Origin: Psychrobacter sp.
GTDB taxonomy: Bacteria > Pseudomonadota > Gammaproteobacteria > Pseudomonadales > Moraxellaceae
NCBI GenBank assembly: GCA_029256865.1
Contig: JARIEH010000318.1
Location: forward strand, 1 to 22,247
Direction of reading: 5' to 3'
Length of the DNA: 22,247 nt
This document shows, one piece after another, positions 1-8,919 of this stretch. Every line of letters begins with the position of its first letter. Position 1 is the stretch's first letter. The notes below the pieces were generated by a model, which was not told the DNA's origin, ran no database searches, and saw nothing but the letters and a program-made list of their open reading frames with translations. Both the position numbers and the translations under genes were made by a program.

Positions 1-1352
1 AAGATTGACCCTCAAAGGTGGTATGAGGAAAAGGACTACCTGTTGCAATAATTGCCTTACCATGACTCCAGTTAGTCACTTCCTGCGGTGTGGCTTCAAC
101 ACGAGATGTTGGGTTTGAAAGTGGTAATACAATGGGATGTTCAGTATTAGCACATAAAGCTTCGATGATCTCTTGAGTAAATAGACCCTTTTGTCCACTG
201 ACACCAAACAATACTGTTATTCCTGCCTGTTTGAGCACTTGCACCAAACTGAGTTGCTGACTCTTGTCCCAATGCTCGATATCTGCTTCTTTTTGCACTA
301 ACGGCACCTGGAATGCTTGTAGCTCTGTCATGCTATCCGTGAGCAGGCCATAACGGTCAACCATGAATACTTGCCTGCGGGCCTGCTCCTCAGTTAAACC
401 TTCACGCTGCATTTGGCGAATAATGTGCTCGGCGATCCCGCAGCCCGCCGATCCTGCCCCTAAGAATGCTATTTTCTGTTGACTAAGTTTCTGCCCCTTC
501 TCCAAGCATGCGGCAATCAAGGTACCGACCGAAACCGCAGCGGTGCCTTGAATATCATCATTAAAACAACATAATTGATTGCGATATCTATTCAATAATG
601 GGGTGGCGTTTTCCTGAGCAAAATCTTCAAATTGTAATAATACTTCTGGCCAACGACGTTTAACGGCTTGAATAAACAGGTCTACAAATTCATTGTATTC
701 GTCGCCAGCGATGCGTGGATTTCTCCAACCCATATACATAGGGTCATCGAGCAGTTTTTGATTATTGGTGCCGACGTCCAACAAAATAGGCAAACAATAA
801 GCGGGGCTGATACCGCCGCACGCAGTATATAAAGCCAATTTACCAATGGGAATTCCCATGCCACCAATACCTTGATCCCCTAGGCCCAATATACGTTCAC
901 CATCGGTCACTACAATTACTTTTACCTTTTGTTTGGTGGCGTTTTGTAGCATGTCATCGATTTTATGGCGCTCAGGATAAGAGATGAATAACCCGCGTTT
1001 ACGGCGATAAATTTGCGAGAATTTTTCACAAGCTTGCCCAACCGTTGGGGTATATATGAGCGGCATGACTTCCTCAATATGCTGCTCAGTCAAATGATGA
1101 AATAGGGTTTCATTGGTATCTTGTATATTGCGCAAGTAAATATGTTTATCCATATCATTATCAAATGAGCAAAGTTGATGATAAGCGCGCAATGACTGCT
1201 CTTCAATCGTCTCAATGTTATGAGGTAATAAACCAGTTAAGTTAAAGCTATCACGTTCTTCTGAGGAAAAAGCACTACCCTTATTCAATAAAGAGGTTTC
1301 TAATAGTATGGGACCTGCAAAAGGAATATATAGAGGACGTTTGTTTGGCATA
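1..1352 (-). CDS. maeA: NAD-dependent malic enzyme, 3' end outside window
   Basis: Oxidatively decarboxylates malate to pyruvate, linking the TCA cycle to pyruvate in the cytoplasm. About 450 residues are visible of a family that is usually near 565, so the C-terminus lies beyond the left edge. Translating the minus strand from the ATG at 1352 gives [14 protein letters not shown], then a malic N-domain with [15 protein letters not shown] near residue 150, the metal-site [12 protein letters not shown], a dinucleotide fold [11 protein letters not shown], and later GVSGQ, SNPT and ATGSPF. The start is the first ATG, with a weak purine stretch AAGAAGA about 7 bases upstream. It is separated from the aromatic block by about 850 bp and is probably an independent housekeeping gene. 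Pyruvate and succinate produced by the neighbouring pathway would feed the same node, but a functional link is only inference. Identification is firm; NAD preference is by family resemblance. Confidence 0.95.
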
Positions 1353-1402
1353 GTAAAATCTTCTTAATGAGACGTATAAGTGAAAAAATTTTCTAGTCCT
1401 GT

Positions 1403-1433
1403 ATTATACATAGCATCAGCTCATACTTAACAA
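1403..1433 (-). promoter_or_regulatory. Possible sigma70-like promoter of maeA
   Basis: On the minus strand a perfect TATAAT lies at 1403-1408, about 50 bases upstream of the malic enzyme start. A TTGTTA at 1428-1433 could be the -35 box, but the spacer is 19 bases, longer than the optimal 17. The -10 box is the main support. Confidence 0.35.
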
Positions 1434-1568
1434 TAGATAACAAATCATTTTGGCTGTGTATAGAGCTAAATTTGATTACACTTATAAATGCAGCTAGAAA
1501 TAATATCATTTTCTCTAGAGGTAAATGAAAGGAGTTGAATACCGAGTCAACATTGATAAAGAACAGAA

Positions 1569-1596
1569 AGGTTTTGTTTCTATCTCAACAAAACCT
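1569..1596. terminator. Hairpin, possible terminator of the aromatic gene block
   Basis: A perfect inverted repeat, AGGTTTTGTT and AACAAAACCT, with an 8-base loop. Read on the minus strand it is followed by TTCTGTTCTTT, a moderately T-rich tail. It is the first clear hairpin downstream of the cupin gene (about 610 bases), so it could end the long minus-strand transcript before maeA. The stem is AT-rich, so the call is tentative. Confidence 0.4.
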
Positions 1597-1982
1597 ATGA
1601 AATGGTATAGTGAATGCATAAACAGATAGGATTCTAGTAAATACTGCACCTAAATAAAACTCTAAACAATAGGTTAATAAAATAGATAATCCTGGCAATG
1701 TCATCATGATAATTAAAATCAGATGAATTTTACTTAAACACCAGTAATCTTGAGTGGTGGCTCTATATAGGTTGCATCTTATATAAGCTTGATTGTCTAA
1801 GACAGACTCAATTTAAACCAAATAAAAATAAATCCTGCTAACTGCTTGGCTTTTTTGATACTTAGAACTGAAGCTTTATTCAATCAGTATAGCCAGTGGC
1901 ACGGGTTTAGCGCGTTTAATGCGACGCCTAGGGAGTATTAGCCTATTCATCTAAGACGATTAACAAGCTTTATAACTTTGAG

Positions 1983-2159
1983 ATGATTGAGTATTTAAAT
2001 GACAATCAGCATGGCGTCAATGATATCGAACTTGCAACTCTTGAGCAGATTAATTGTTTCATTAAAACACGTCTGTATATTACGATTAGACATGTATTAA
2101 TTCTTCAGCTCGAAAAACGGTATTCTAATAGTTTAACCCTGTCAAATATCGTTACTTGA
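1983..2159 (+). other. Short open reading frame of 58 codons, doubtful
   Basis: ATG at 1983 to TGA at 2157-2159. The product begins MIEYLNDNQHGVNDIELATL and is rich in charged residues. There is no clear ribosome binding site and no family I recognise. The same frame is open upstream only back to a TAG at 1929. It could be a fragment of a decayed gene, perhaps from a mobile element, or chance. It is listed because nothing else occupies this stretch. Confidence 0.15.
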
Positions 2160-2207
2160 CTCAAGTAAATCAGTCTTCGTTATAGTTGGAGTGGTTTATT
2201 TGAGACA

Positions 2208-2750
2208 TTACTTTCGATCAGCACCAATCATGATGACTAATAACCTGGCTGGATGTGCACTTTCATTAACCCACGCATGCCTTGTGCCATTTTGGATAAC
2301 AATATCACCAACTTTCAGATCTGTGCTGTCATTATCCAGTAATAGCTTAATTTCACCTTCTAATAACACCACATAATCGATAGTATTGGTAAGGTGAAAG
2401 CCTGGTGGTTCCGCTTCAAAAGCCTCTGCCAGACCTGGCAAACGCTCGGTGGTTTCCTTGATCATATCTTCTAAATTGACAGGTGCTAGTGACTCTGTAT
2501 TAGACATAGGAGGAAAAGTTATAATCATTGATGATGTTGCTGCAGGCTTAGGCAGTATCGAAGATTTATCCCAGGTTTTTGTTTTAAAGGGCTCACCAAC
2601 AGTAGTATTGACGGAAGTTTGCCAAAACACTTCCACACTAAAACCTGGCTGATAAGTAAAATAATTCTCAACGTCAATGGGCGTGTTCAAAACGATATGA
2701 GATTTATTATTTTCATCATTGCCAGTAACAAGTATTCTATAATCCGTCAT
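2208..2750 (-). CDS. Cupin-domain protein, last gene of the aromatic block
   Basis: 180 residues, a soluble single-domain cupin. The C-terminal half carries the two cupin motifs in altered form. Motif 1 runs from PGFHLTNTIDYVVLLEGE (about 116-133) with one clear histidine, H119, and lacks the usual HxH pair. Motif 2 is GDIVIQNGTRHAWVN (148-162) with H158. The metal site may therefore be incomplete or unusual. Proteins of this shape (TIDYVV.L.GE, then GTRHAWVN) are common beside aromatic-degradation genes but mostly lack an assigned reaction. Possible roles are a small-molecule isomerase or decarboxylase, or a sensor; I cannot choose. The ATG at 2750 has a good AAGGA seven bases upstream. The gap to the upstream mhpC is 59 bases counting mhpC's stop as its end at 2804 (53 non-coding bases), consistent with one transcript. 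Confidence 0.85.
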   Translation of the reverse strand: MTDYRILVTGNDENNKSHIVLNTPIDVENYFTYQPGFSVEVFWQTSVNTTVGEPFKTKTWDKSSILPKPAATSSMIITFPPMSNTESLAPVNLEDMIKETTERLPGLAEAFEAEPPGFHLTNTIDYVVLLEGEIKLLLDNDSTDLKVGDIVIQNGTRHAWVNESAHPARLLVIMIGADRK

Positions 2751-2803
2751 AGTTTTATCCTTAAGCTTTTGTTATTCAGTTAAATAGGTTAAAGCCTGTT
2801 AAA

Positions 2804-3673
2804 TTATTCAATACCATGTTTCAGAAAATCTAATACCATACGATTAAACTTATTAGCATACTCCCACTGCACCCAATGACCACAGCGATTGAACACATGT
2901 AGCTCAGCGCGCGGTAAACCATTTAAGAGACGAATACCCAGATCCATAGCGACAAAGCGGTCGTCTCGGCCCCAAATAATCAAAGTCTCATTATTGACCT
3001 CACCTAAACGAGGACTAACATCTGGAAACTGTTTGCGGTTGGCCTCACTACTTTTTACAAAATTCTCTAAGTGATCTTCACGCGCCAGTATATTGTCTAA
3101 ACGGGCTTGGAATAAGTTCTCTGTTAGGTGGCTGGTATCATAGACAAAGATATCCATCATCTCTTTGATGTTGTCTATAGTCGGCTCACGATACAGCTTG
3201 CTAATACGCTTAATACCCTCAGCTGGCATGGGCGTGAACAAACTACCGCCGCCAGTACCACCGCCCATCAATATCAGCTTATCGACATACTCAGGATAAT
3301 CCATAGCAAAGACGACAGCGCTATGAGCGCCCATAGAATTGCCGATGATATGAACCTTATGAAGATCCAGCCCATCAAGTAGCCCTTTGAGGACTCGAGC
3401 ATTGAGGTGCGAGCGCGAGCCTTCATTGACTATGCTGTCACTTTTACTCCAGCCTGGGCAATCCATCAAAATAACTCTATAACCTGACTCTGTCAGTGGT
3501 TCAATATTGCGATTAAAATTTGCCCAGCCACTAGCGCCCGGACCAGAGCCGTGCAACATGACCACAACTTGCTCGCCCTTTTCGGTATCGTTGTAGTGAA
3601 TATTTAGATCGGTATCGTCTTCTTTTATGGTTATAAATTTACTGGTTTCTACTTCAGTCCATTGCTGTGTCAT
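2804..3673 (-). CDS. mhpC: 2-hydroxy-6-oxonona-2,4-dienedioate hydrolase
   Basis: Alpha/beta hydrolase that cleaves the carbon-carbon bond of the ring-opened product of 2,3-dihydroxyphenylpropionate, giving succinate and 2-hydroxypenta-2,4-dienoate (fumarate from the cinnamate-derived analogue). At 289 residues it matches E. coli MhpC in length and in long stretches I recall, such as [29 protein letters not shown] and DHLENFVKS. The oxyanion region is HGSGPG at 41-46, the nucleophile S113 in GNSMG, with D238 in WGRDDRF and H266 in CGHW. The start is the ATG at 3673, with AAGGA eight bases upstream; a TTG two codons earlier is open but less likely. It lies directly after mhpB, as in E. coli-type clusters though in the order B then C. 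A second, more distant C-C hydrolase is encoded at 18632-19462. Confidence 0.95.
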   Translation of the reverse strand: MTQQWTEVETSKFITIKEDDTDLNIHYNDTEKGEQVVVMLHGSGPGASGWANFNRNIEPLTESGYRVILMDCPGWSKSDSIVNEGSRSHLNARVLKGLLDGLDLHKVHIIGNSMGAHSAVVFAMDYPEYVDKLILMGGGTGGGSLFTPMPAEGIKRISKLYREPTIDNIKEMMDIFVYDTSHLTENLFQARLDNILAREDHLENFVKSSEANRKQFPDVSPRLGEVNNETLIIWGRDDRFVAMDLGIRLLNGLPRAELHVFNRCGHWVQWEYANKFNRMVLDFLKHGIE

Positions 3674-3772
3674 ATTCAAAATCCTTGGAATTAGAACTAT
3701 ATTTATATTATTGATTTAGTGACTTGAATTTTATCTCTTTAAACAGTTGCTTAAAATATCGATTTAAAACAA

Positions 3773-4717
3773 CTACTCAACACTCGTTAATGTCAATGCA
3801 CCATATCCTGCGATCCATTCTGGAACCGGACGATAATAGCTAGATTTTTTTTGGTAATCACCAAAAGTAGCCATAGCCGCCGTAGCAGCTACCCAGTTTT
3901 TTACTTCGTGGGTAGATTTCCCAGCTTTTTCAGAGACCTCTTGGTTAGTGACAGTATCCAACTCGTTGAACCGGCCTGTAACTAATTGCTGCAAAAACCA
4001 CTGATCCCATTCTGGATTCAATGGATATAGTGAATTTTGATCAGCAACAAAGTGACGCGCCGCCTCGATAACGCGCTGCGTACGAGCTTTACGCTCATCC
4101 GTTGGTAGATTTCGGCCACTGCCAAGCATGCGTTCTTTGACCAGCTTATTTGCGCTGATAAGCTCTGGTACGGGAGGCTGATGCGATAAACCACCTGAAC
4201 CTATAATCAATACCCGCTTATTCAATGTTGCCACATAGCGCCCGAGCGCTTCGCCCAATAGTCGAGCCCGTTTAAAAGAAGGCAGTGGTACAGCTACAGA
4301 ATTGATAAATACTGGAATAACGGGTATTTTATCTATAGCGCCCAATAAAAACTCTAAAGGCTGGGCAAAGCCATGATCCACTTGCATTTTATACGAGATA
4401 GCCACATCGATATCCGCATCCAAAACATACTGTACCGCGGCCTCAGCAAGTTCAGCTGGCACTAGTAAATCGCCTTTTGCGGAGCCAAAATCACCAATAG
4501 CATAGGCGGCCGTTCCAATACAAAAAGGCGGCATCACATCATAAAAAAAGCCGTTGTAATGGTCTGGAGAAAAAAGCAATACTAGCTCTGGATCAAAGGC
4601 TTCAATCTCTTTACGTGCCTCAGCAATCACGCCATTAATCTCGTCAAGAATAGGCTTATCGGGATCCACCAGACCTACTAAAGGCGTGTGAGACAAGCAT
4701 TGTAAAAGTGCTGACAT
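3773..4717 (-). CDS. mhpB: 2,3-dihydroxyphenylpropionate 1,2-dioxygenase
   Basis: LigB-family (type II) extradiol dioxygenase with non-haem Fe(II). It opens 2,3-dihydroxyphenylpropionate or 2,3-dihydroxycinnamate next to the hydroxyls. At 314 residues it is collinear with E. coli MhpB. H115 ([14 protein letters not shown]) and H179 ([13 protein letters not shown]) occupy the positions of the two catalytic histidines described for that enzyme, and [10 protein letters not shown] (51-60) and PLNPEWD are also kept. AAGGTGG six bases before the ATG is a strong ribosome binding site. The 197-bp gap upstream contains a perfect minus-strand TATAAT at 4831-4836 and a small CACAG/CTGTG inverted repeat (4770-4785), so mhpBC plus the cupin gene may have an extra promoter, although no good -35 box is seen. 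Its presence argues that the pathway reaches a dihydroxyphenylpropanoid. Confidence 0.95.
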   Translation of the reverse strand: MSALLQCLSHTPLVGLVDPDKPILDEINGVIAEARKEIEAFDPELVLLFSPDHYNGFFYDVMPPFCIGTAAYAIGDFGSAKGDLLVPAELAEAAVQYVLDADIDVAISYKMQVDHGFAQPLEFLLGAIDKIPVIPVFINSVAVPLPSFKRARLLGEALGRYVATLNKRVLIIGSGGLSHQPPVPELISANKLVKERMLGSGRNLPTDERKARTQRVIEAARHFVADQNSLYPLNPEWDQWFLQQLVTGRFNELDTVTNQEVSEKAGKSTHEVKNWVAATAAMATFGDYQKKSSYYRPVPEWIAGYGALTLTSVE

Positions 4718-4830
4718 GGCAAGCCACCTTAGAATAATGAGTATTTTTCATGTTGCTTTGCAGTTGTGCCACAGTATTATCTGTGAATATTGCTTTTATC
4801 ATATCTCTTAGAGTCGTGTATTAAATACTA

Positions 4831-4836
4831 ATTATA
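4831..4836 (-). promoter_or_regulatory. Possible -10 box for mhpB-mhpC-cupin
   Basis: A perfect minus-strand TATAAT sits about 115 bases upstream of mhpB in a 197-bp intergenic gap. No convincing -35 hexamer lies 16-18 bases upstream, so activity would need an activator or may be absent. The AT-rich context makes a chance match possible. Confidence 0.2.
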
Positions 4837-4914
4837 TCTTTAAGAGTTTATTCCTACTTTTCCAAATTAGCGACGCGCTCTAGTACACTATATTGATGAA
4901 GGTTGGTATCTAAA

Positions 4915-5991
4915 TTAGAACTTATACTTAGCCATTATCTCAACTTCCTGACCCGCTTGTCTCCAGGGAAGCGTCGTTTCACTACGATCTCGCCACTCTA
5001 TACCCAAATCAAGATCAGGCAAGTAGGTATAAATAAGGTTGGCGCTTTTTACATTTACAGAGGTATCTGCTTCATTGTCTATATTTACTTCACCATAACG
5101 CATATTGCCGCGCAGTTTTGGTGAAAAGACATGTCTATAGCCTACGCTAAAACCAGTTTGTGAAACCAAATTCCCATCTTCAGCATCGCAGCTATCTTGT
5201 ACTCTTGGATTCAAAGGTCCAGTAGCGCACAGTCCAGAATAAACACCCATACCATCGCCCGTGTAGACACTAGCATGCAATGATCCAGCACCAAGTTTCA
5301 GTCTAGTGGCTAATGAAGCCCCCACGCCTATGTCTGAATCCTTGTTATTTTCGATGCCCATATTAACATCACGCCCCATAACAGCGACGATATAGTCAAT
5401 ATTAGGTGCACTGCTATAACCAAAATCGGATATTTTACCTCGATAGCTTGCGACCAAATCAGGTAGGTCGGCATCCTCATAAACAGGATCTTGTGCGGTA
5501 AGACGCAAGCCGTTTTTGACGTAATGCAGGGTCAAATCTGGACGTGCATTAAGCCCGCTACCTGCGACTGTACCAAGACCCACACCCCAAAAATCAAGTT
5601 GTTCTGTCAATAGAGGTGCTACCGCAAAAAACTGACCATTCCAAGTCTTACCGACAGTAACGTTATCCAACTGTAGGAAAGCTTGGCGTAGCCTTAACTC
5701 AGGAGTGCCGCTATCATAGCCCGTATATTCTCCGTAGAAATCACCTTCAATAAAGCCCGTCAGTTTTTTATCATCAACGAGCGTAGTGGCTGTGAAATTA
5801 ATTCTAGATTCTCGTACACCTCCTTGAAAATCAGAATCTTTTTCATCAGGTGAGATAAATATACCTTCTGCTTTAACATAACCACCAACGCTTAGCATGG
5901 TATCCCCCTTGGTGGCTAACTCTATGGCTTGGGCATTTGTGCCTGCCATCATTACCGCTAACGCTAACGTTACTTTTTTTAGATTATCCAT
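4915..5991 (-). CDS. DcaP-like outer-membrane porin
   Basis: An outer-membrane beta-barrel protein of 358 residues, probably the entry channel for the aromatic acid. The first 22 residues form a Sec signal peptide (MDNLKKV, a hydrophobic run, then AQA), with the mature protein starting near IELATKGD. The rest alternates short polar turns and amphipathic strands and ends AKYKF, with the terminal aromatic residue expected for BAM-dependent barrels. GGYVKAEGIF near the mature N-terminus resembles the DcaP family of Moraxellaceae; assignment to that family is by recollection. Longer in-frame starts (ATG at 6021; TTG or ATG near 6177) would bury the signal peptide inside the protein. The ATG at 5991 has CAGGGA about 11 bases upstream, so I chose it. 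The gene lies between the transporter gene and mhpB; its 241-bp upstream gap has two inverted repeats. Confidence 0.85.
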   Translation of the reverse strand: MDNLKKVTLALAVMMAGTNAQAIELATKGDTMLSVGGYVKAEGIFISPDEKDSDFQGGVRESRINFTATTLVDDKKLTGFIEGDFYGEYTGYDSGTPELRLRQAFLQLDNVTVGKTWNGQFFAVAPLLTEQLDFWGVGLGTVAGSGLNARPDLTLHYVKNGLRLTAQDPVYEDADLPDLVASYRGKISDFGYSSAPNIDYIVAVMGRDVNMGIENNKDSDIGVGASLATRLKLGAGSLHASVYTGDGMGVYSGLCATGPLNPRVQDSCDAEDGNLVSQTGFSVGYRHVFSPKLRGNMRYGEVNIDNEADTSVNVKSANLIYTYLPDLDLGIEWRDRSETTLPWRQAGQEVEIMAKYKF

Positions 5992-6018
5992 GAGTACTAT
6001 ATTCCCTGTCGTTTTATT

Positions 6019-6036
6019 CATAAATTCTGATTTATG
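6019..6036. repeat. Inverted repeat upstream of the porin gene (A)
   Basis: CATAAAT, four bases (TCTG), then ATTTATG: perfect 7-bp arms, 28 bases before the porin start. It could be a regulator site or a small mRNA hairpin near the porin ribosome binding site. AT-rich arms reduce confidence. Confidence 0.3.
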
Positions 6037-6043
6037 GATATAA

Positions 6044-6060
6044 TTGACATTAATGTTCAA
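6044..6060. repeat. Near-palindrome upstream of the porin gene (B)
   Basis: TTGACATTAATGTTCAA contains the perfect 10-bp palindrome ACATTAATGT, extended to TTG/CAA with one extra base on one side. This size and symmetry fit a dimeric transcription factor site. It lies 53 bases upstream of the porin start and 8 bases from repeat A, suggesting separate control of the porin. Confidence 0.35.
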
Positions 6061-6232
6061 CCTCATCCGTGTGGCGATCTGATCGTATCTGTACCGTTTT
6101 AATAGCATTTTAAATGAACAAGAGCTTATTAAATAAAGGTGATTGGCTAAGACAAAAGAGGTATTAAATTGCATCAAGTAATACCTGCTATTGCCTTAGT
6201 TTTACGATATGTTTTTAATATGAATACAGCCT

Positions 6233-7486
6233 CTAGCTTTTTAGCAACTTAGTTTGACTAGTATTTTCACGCCGAGCGATGTTATTCGCGAGTAGTATTG
6301 CAGCGACACCAGCGATAAGAATGACTGGAATACTGCTGCCAATCACAAATGAAGAATTCGAGTTATAGGAGAAAATAACCCCCGCTAATAAAGGCCCTAC
6401 GAATGAACCAATACGTCCCATAGCAACGGCTACACCGACTCCAGTACCACGCATACTCTTACTATAAGCTCTAGCCGCTAACGCATATAACGCTGACTGA
6501 CCTCCCGTTATGAAAAATCCTGAAATACCTGACGCAAGTATTAACGCTGTCAAAGACTTAGAGAATGTCAATGCAGACAATCCTATTAAAATACCGACAT
6601 AAATCATGATGACGACTGACCTAAGTTTGATATTAGATAACAACCAACCTAAAATCAGCACACCGCATACACCGCCTACTTGATAAGCGACTTGGATGTT
6701 GCTTGCACTCTTCATACTTAAGCCATTGTTCTGCATAAGAACAGGTAACCAGTTTAAGATAAAGTACAAAACAATTAAGGTGCCTAAAAAACTTAGCCAT
6801 ATTTGAATAGTGGTCGCCGTACGGCCTTCACCGAATAAAATGAATTTAAAATCAGTGTTTTCTTTGAGATCATCTTGAATAGCTTGTTTCTTGGTATAAG
6901 TTTCTTTTAGAAAAAAGAATAAAAGAGGAACAATAGCAATAGGTGTCAGCCCCCCTAAGTAAAAAATATTTTTCCACTCTCCAATACCCGTGAATCCTCC
7001 GGCTATTAATGCGGTGATACCCGCACCGAATGGTACGCCTGCATACATCACACTCACTGCCGTAGCACTCCAACGCTCAGGGACAGATTCTGATGACATA
7101 GCAATCATCAAAGGTAGCGCACCACCCATTCCTATGCCTGTTAGAAAACGTACTATGACTAGTGAACTAAAATCAGTGGTAAACGCGGTCATGAGCGACA
7201 TGGCACCGAATAATGCCACACTAAAAATTAAGATGTTTTTACGACCTATTTTATCTGAGAGGCGCCCAGCAACGATTGCACCTGGAAACATCCCTAAAGT
7301 TGCAGCACTAAATATCCAACCGAGTTCGCCTTTACTTAAATCAAATTCTGCTCGAATAGAGGAGGCTACAACGCCTATTGATTGAATATCGAATCCTTCT
7401 AGAATGGCAATACAAAAACACATGAATAAGGTCGTATACATTACTGCAGGTTTTTTTGGCACAGCATTAGGTACGAAGGTTGTCAT
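6233..7486 (-). CDS. MFS aromatic-acid transporter, MhpT-like
   Basis: An inner-membrane major facilitator protein of 417 residues, of the aromatic acid:H+ symporter (AAHS) group, with about 12 hydrophobic segments. TM1 carries ILEGFDIQSIGV with the acidic D33 typical of the group. The loop between TM2 and TM3 has GRLSDKIGRK (74-83), and a second copy of this region is replaced by a weaker motif after TM8, as is usual. Segments such as GWIFSAATLGM and GVPFGAGI are close to MhpT, the 3-(3-hydroxyphenyl)propionate transporter, which fits the mhp enzymes encoded around it. AAGGAAGAG precedes the ATG. It follows the dihydrodiol dehydrogenase gene by 76 bp and precedes the porin, so both uptake genes sit together. 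The exact substrate cannot be deduced. Confidence 0.9.
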   Translation of the reverse strand: MTTFVPNAVPKKPAVMYTTLFMCFCIAILEGFDIQSIGVVASSIRAEFDLSKGELGWIFSAATLGMFPGAIVAGRLSDKIGRKNILIFSVALFGAMSLMTAFTTDFSSLVIVRFLTGIGMGGALPLMIAMSSESVPERWSATAVSVMYAGVPFGAGITALIAGGFTGIGEWKNIFYLGGLTPIAIVPLLFFFLKETYTKKQAIQDDLKENTDFKFILFGEGRTATTIQIWLSFLGTLIVLYFILNWLPVLMQNNGLSMKSASNIQVAYQVGGVCGVLILGWLLSNIKLRSVVIMIYVGILIGLSALTFSKSLTALILASGISGFFITGGQSALYALAARAYSKSMRGTGVGVAVAMGRIGSFVGPLLAGVIFSYNSNSSFVIGSSIPVILIAGVAAILLANNIARRENTSQTKLLKS

Positions 7487-7562
7487 GAACTCTTCCTTGA
7501 GTTTGAAATAAAGATAGATTTAAGGTTAATTACTATTGAAATTAGGAAACACTTTGATAGAT

Positions 7563-8342
7563 TTATTGACCGGCAGATAATCCTCCATCACTGACTAAAA
7601 TAGTGCCTGTGACATACCGTGCACCCTTTGCGCTAGCTAAAGTGACATAAAGATCCGTATGCTCTTCAGGAGCAGAAACACGGCCTAGAGGAATATGCTT
7701 GCCCATAGATTCCAAGCGCGTGCGATCCTCATTCATTGATTTTTGACTCTGGTTTAAACCATCAGTACCACCAATGGGAGTATCTGTGGCTCCAGGTGCG
7801 ACGCCGCATACGCGCACATTAGGTGCAAAGTCCAAAGCTAACTGAGCAACCACACCTCGCAGCGCATATTTAGAGGCGACATAGAGGGGACCACCGCCAC
7901 CAGGACGGAAGCAAGCATTAGAACCAGTAGTGATAAAACAACCATGAGAATCTTGCAGAGCGGCATAGCTGGCATGACCGGCCATTAACACCGCCCGAAC
8001 ATTGGTCGTCATAATTTGCTCAAAACCGTCTTCTAACTCTTGAACCGACATCTTTTGTAACTTCTTAAAAAAGTCCCAAACCCCAGCATTGGCTATCATG
8101 ACGTCTAGCCCGCCCCACTTGTCCGTTATAGTAGTAACGGCAAGCTCATTGGTAGCATAATCATTGACATTCCCTAACACATGGCAAAAATTCTCATTGG
8201 CCAGGAAGTCATCAATCTGTTCAGACTGACGAACTACAGCCAAGACACGGGCACCCTCTTCTAAAAATCTAGTGACTATGGCCTTACCAATGCCGCTGCC
8301 AGCACCAGTGACAATAACTCTTCTGTTTAATAGCATTTGCAT
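7563..8342 (-). CDS. cis-Dihydrodiol dehydrogenase (SDR), HcaB/BphB type
   Basis: A short-chain dehydrogenase/reductase of 259 residues that would oxidise the cis-dihydrodiol made by the neighbouring dioxygenase to a catechol, with NAD+ as acceptor. It shows the cofactor motif TGAGSGIG (12-19), NAG (85-87), catalytic S141 and Y154-x3-K158 in PLYVASKYA, and VAPGATDTPIGG, which recalls HcaB/BphB. The ATG at 8342 has AGAGG seven bases upstream; a second ATG two codons in is also possible. It follows the oxygenase beta gene with a 15-bp gap. Context and the family motif agree; whether the dihydrodiol is of phenylpropionate, cinnamate or another acid is inference. Confidence 0.88.
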   Translation of the reverse strand: MQMLLNRRVIVTGAGSGIGKAIVTRFLEEGARVLAVVRQSEQIDDFLANENFCHVLGNVNDYATNELAVTTITDKWGGLDVMIANAGVWDFFKKLQKMSVQELEDGFEQIMTTNVRAVLMAGHASYAALQDSHGCFITTGSNACFRPGGGGPLYVASKYALRGVVAQLALDFAPNVRVCGVAPGATDTPIGGTDGLNQSQKSMNEDRTRLESMGKHIPLGRVSAPEEHTDLYVTLASAKGARYVTGTILVSDGGLSAGQ

Positions 8343-8357
8343 AGTGTGGCCTCTAGA

Positions 8358-8906
8358 TTACATAAATACGTTTAGGTTTTTGGTCAGTAGCGTAGACTGC
8401 TGGAGCAGAATAAGTCGTCCAGCCAAGCGATACTCATCGCCAACTTTGCGCCATATATCTTTGCGTCGACCCATTAGGGTAGAGTCATCGCGCTCAAAGC
8501 GACTACGATATAAAGTAAATACCGTATGTACTTCAAACTCGTCCGCTCTATCGGTATGAAACACCTGTAGATTCGATATGGCCGTCACTTGACGCGTTGG
8601 CGGATCTTCTGTCCAACACATGCCACTGTCATTACGTTTTAGGCGCATCATGATGGAATCTTTGTCTTCTTCAAATAATGACACTCTAGCCGTAGTGATT
8701 TCTGGCGTGCGGTTTCTCCGTAGTATGTTCTCTCGAATGGGTGCCCAGTAAATGAGGTCGTCTTCCAAATTGTCTGCCCACTCATCTAGAATTTCGTGAT
8801 TCAGCAGATAGGTTTCGTGATTTACAAACTTTTGAACATCAAAAAAGGTTTGCATATCCACGTGCTTGCCTTTAGCTTCAAGCGCTAATAACTGATCTCT
8901 GGTCAT
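8358..8906 (-). CDS. Ring-hydroxylating dioxygenase, beta subunit
   Basis: The small, non-catalytic subunit of a Rieske oxygenase, 182 residues, the usual length. It has the SnoaL-like beta-subunit pattern: FVNHETYLLN near the start, LIYWAPIREN, a conserved region WTEDPPTRQVTAISNLQV and the C-terminal RKDIWRKVGDEYRLAGR. It would pack with the alpha subunit as an alpha3beta3 hexamer. The ribosome binding site is nearly ideal (AAGGAG, about six bases before the ATG). It follows the alpha gene by 13 bp. The closest named relatives by impression are HcaF and BphA2 types. Confidence 0.92.
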   Translation of the reverse strand: MTRDQLLALEAKGKHVDMQTFFDVQKFVNHETYLLNHEILDEWADNLEDDLIYWAPIRENILRRNRTPEITTARVSLFEEDKDSIMMRLKRNDSGMCWTEDPPTRQVTAISNLQVFHTDRADEFEVHTVFTLYRSRFERDDSTLMGRRKDIWRKVGDEYRLAGRLILLQQSTLLTKNLNVFM

Positions 8907-8919
8907 GGTAGACTCCTTT

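Larger units (their letters stand above)
1353..2207. other. AT-rich intergenic region between maeA and the cupin gene
   Basis: About 855 bases with no convincing gene. It holds the possible maeA promoter, a 10-bp-arm inverted repeat at 1569-1596, and a 58-codon plus-strand reading frame (1983-2159) reported separately. Around 1880-1950 the reading frames are short and interrupted by stops, which could mean a decayed gene, but I recognise no family. No tRNA-like or CRISPR-like structure was seen. Confidence 0.6.

Noticed and set aside
3674..3679. TTG start two codons before the mhpC ATG
   Set aside because: The ATG at 3673 has the better distance (8 bases) to AAGGA, and ATG is preferred over TTG.
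5992..6177. N-terminal extension of the porin to about 420 residues
   Set aside because: It would place a clear signal peptide about 60 residues inside the protein; the ATG at 5991 begins the signal peptide directly and has a ribosome binding site.
6990..7385. 131-codon plus-strand frame opposite the transporter gene
   Set aside because: Antisense shadow of a clear MFS gene; low-complexity composition without a family match.
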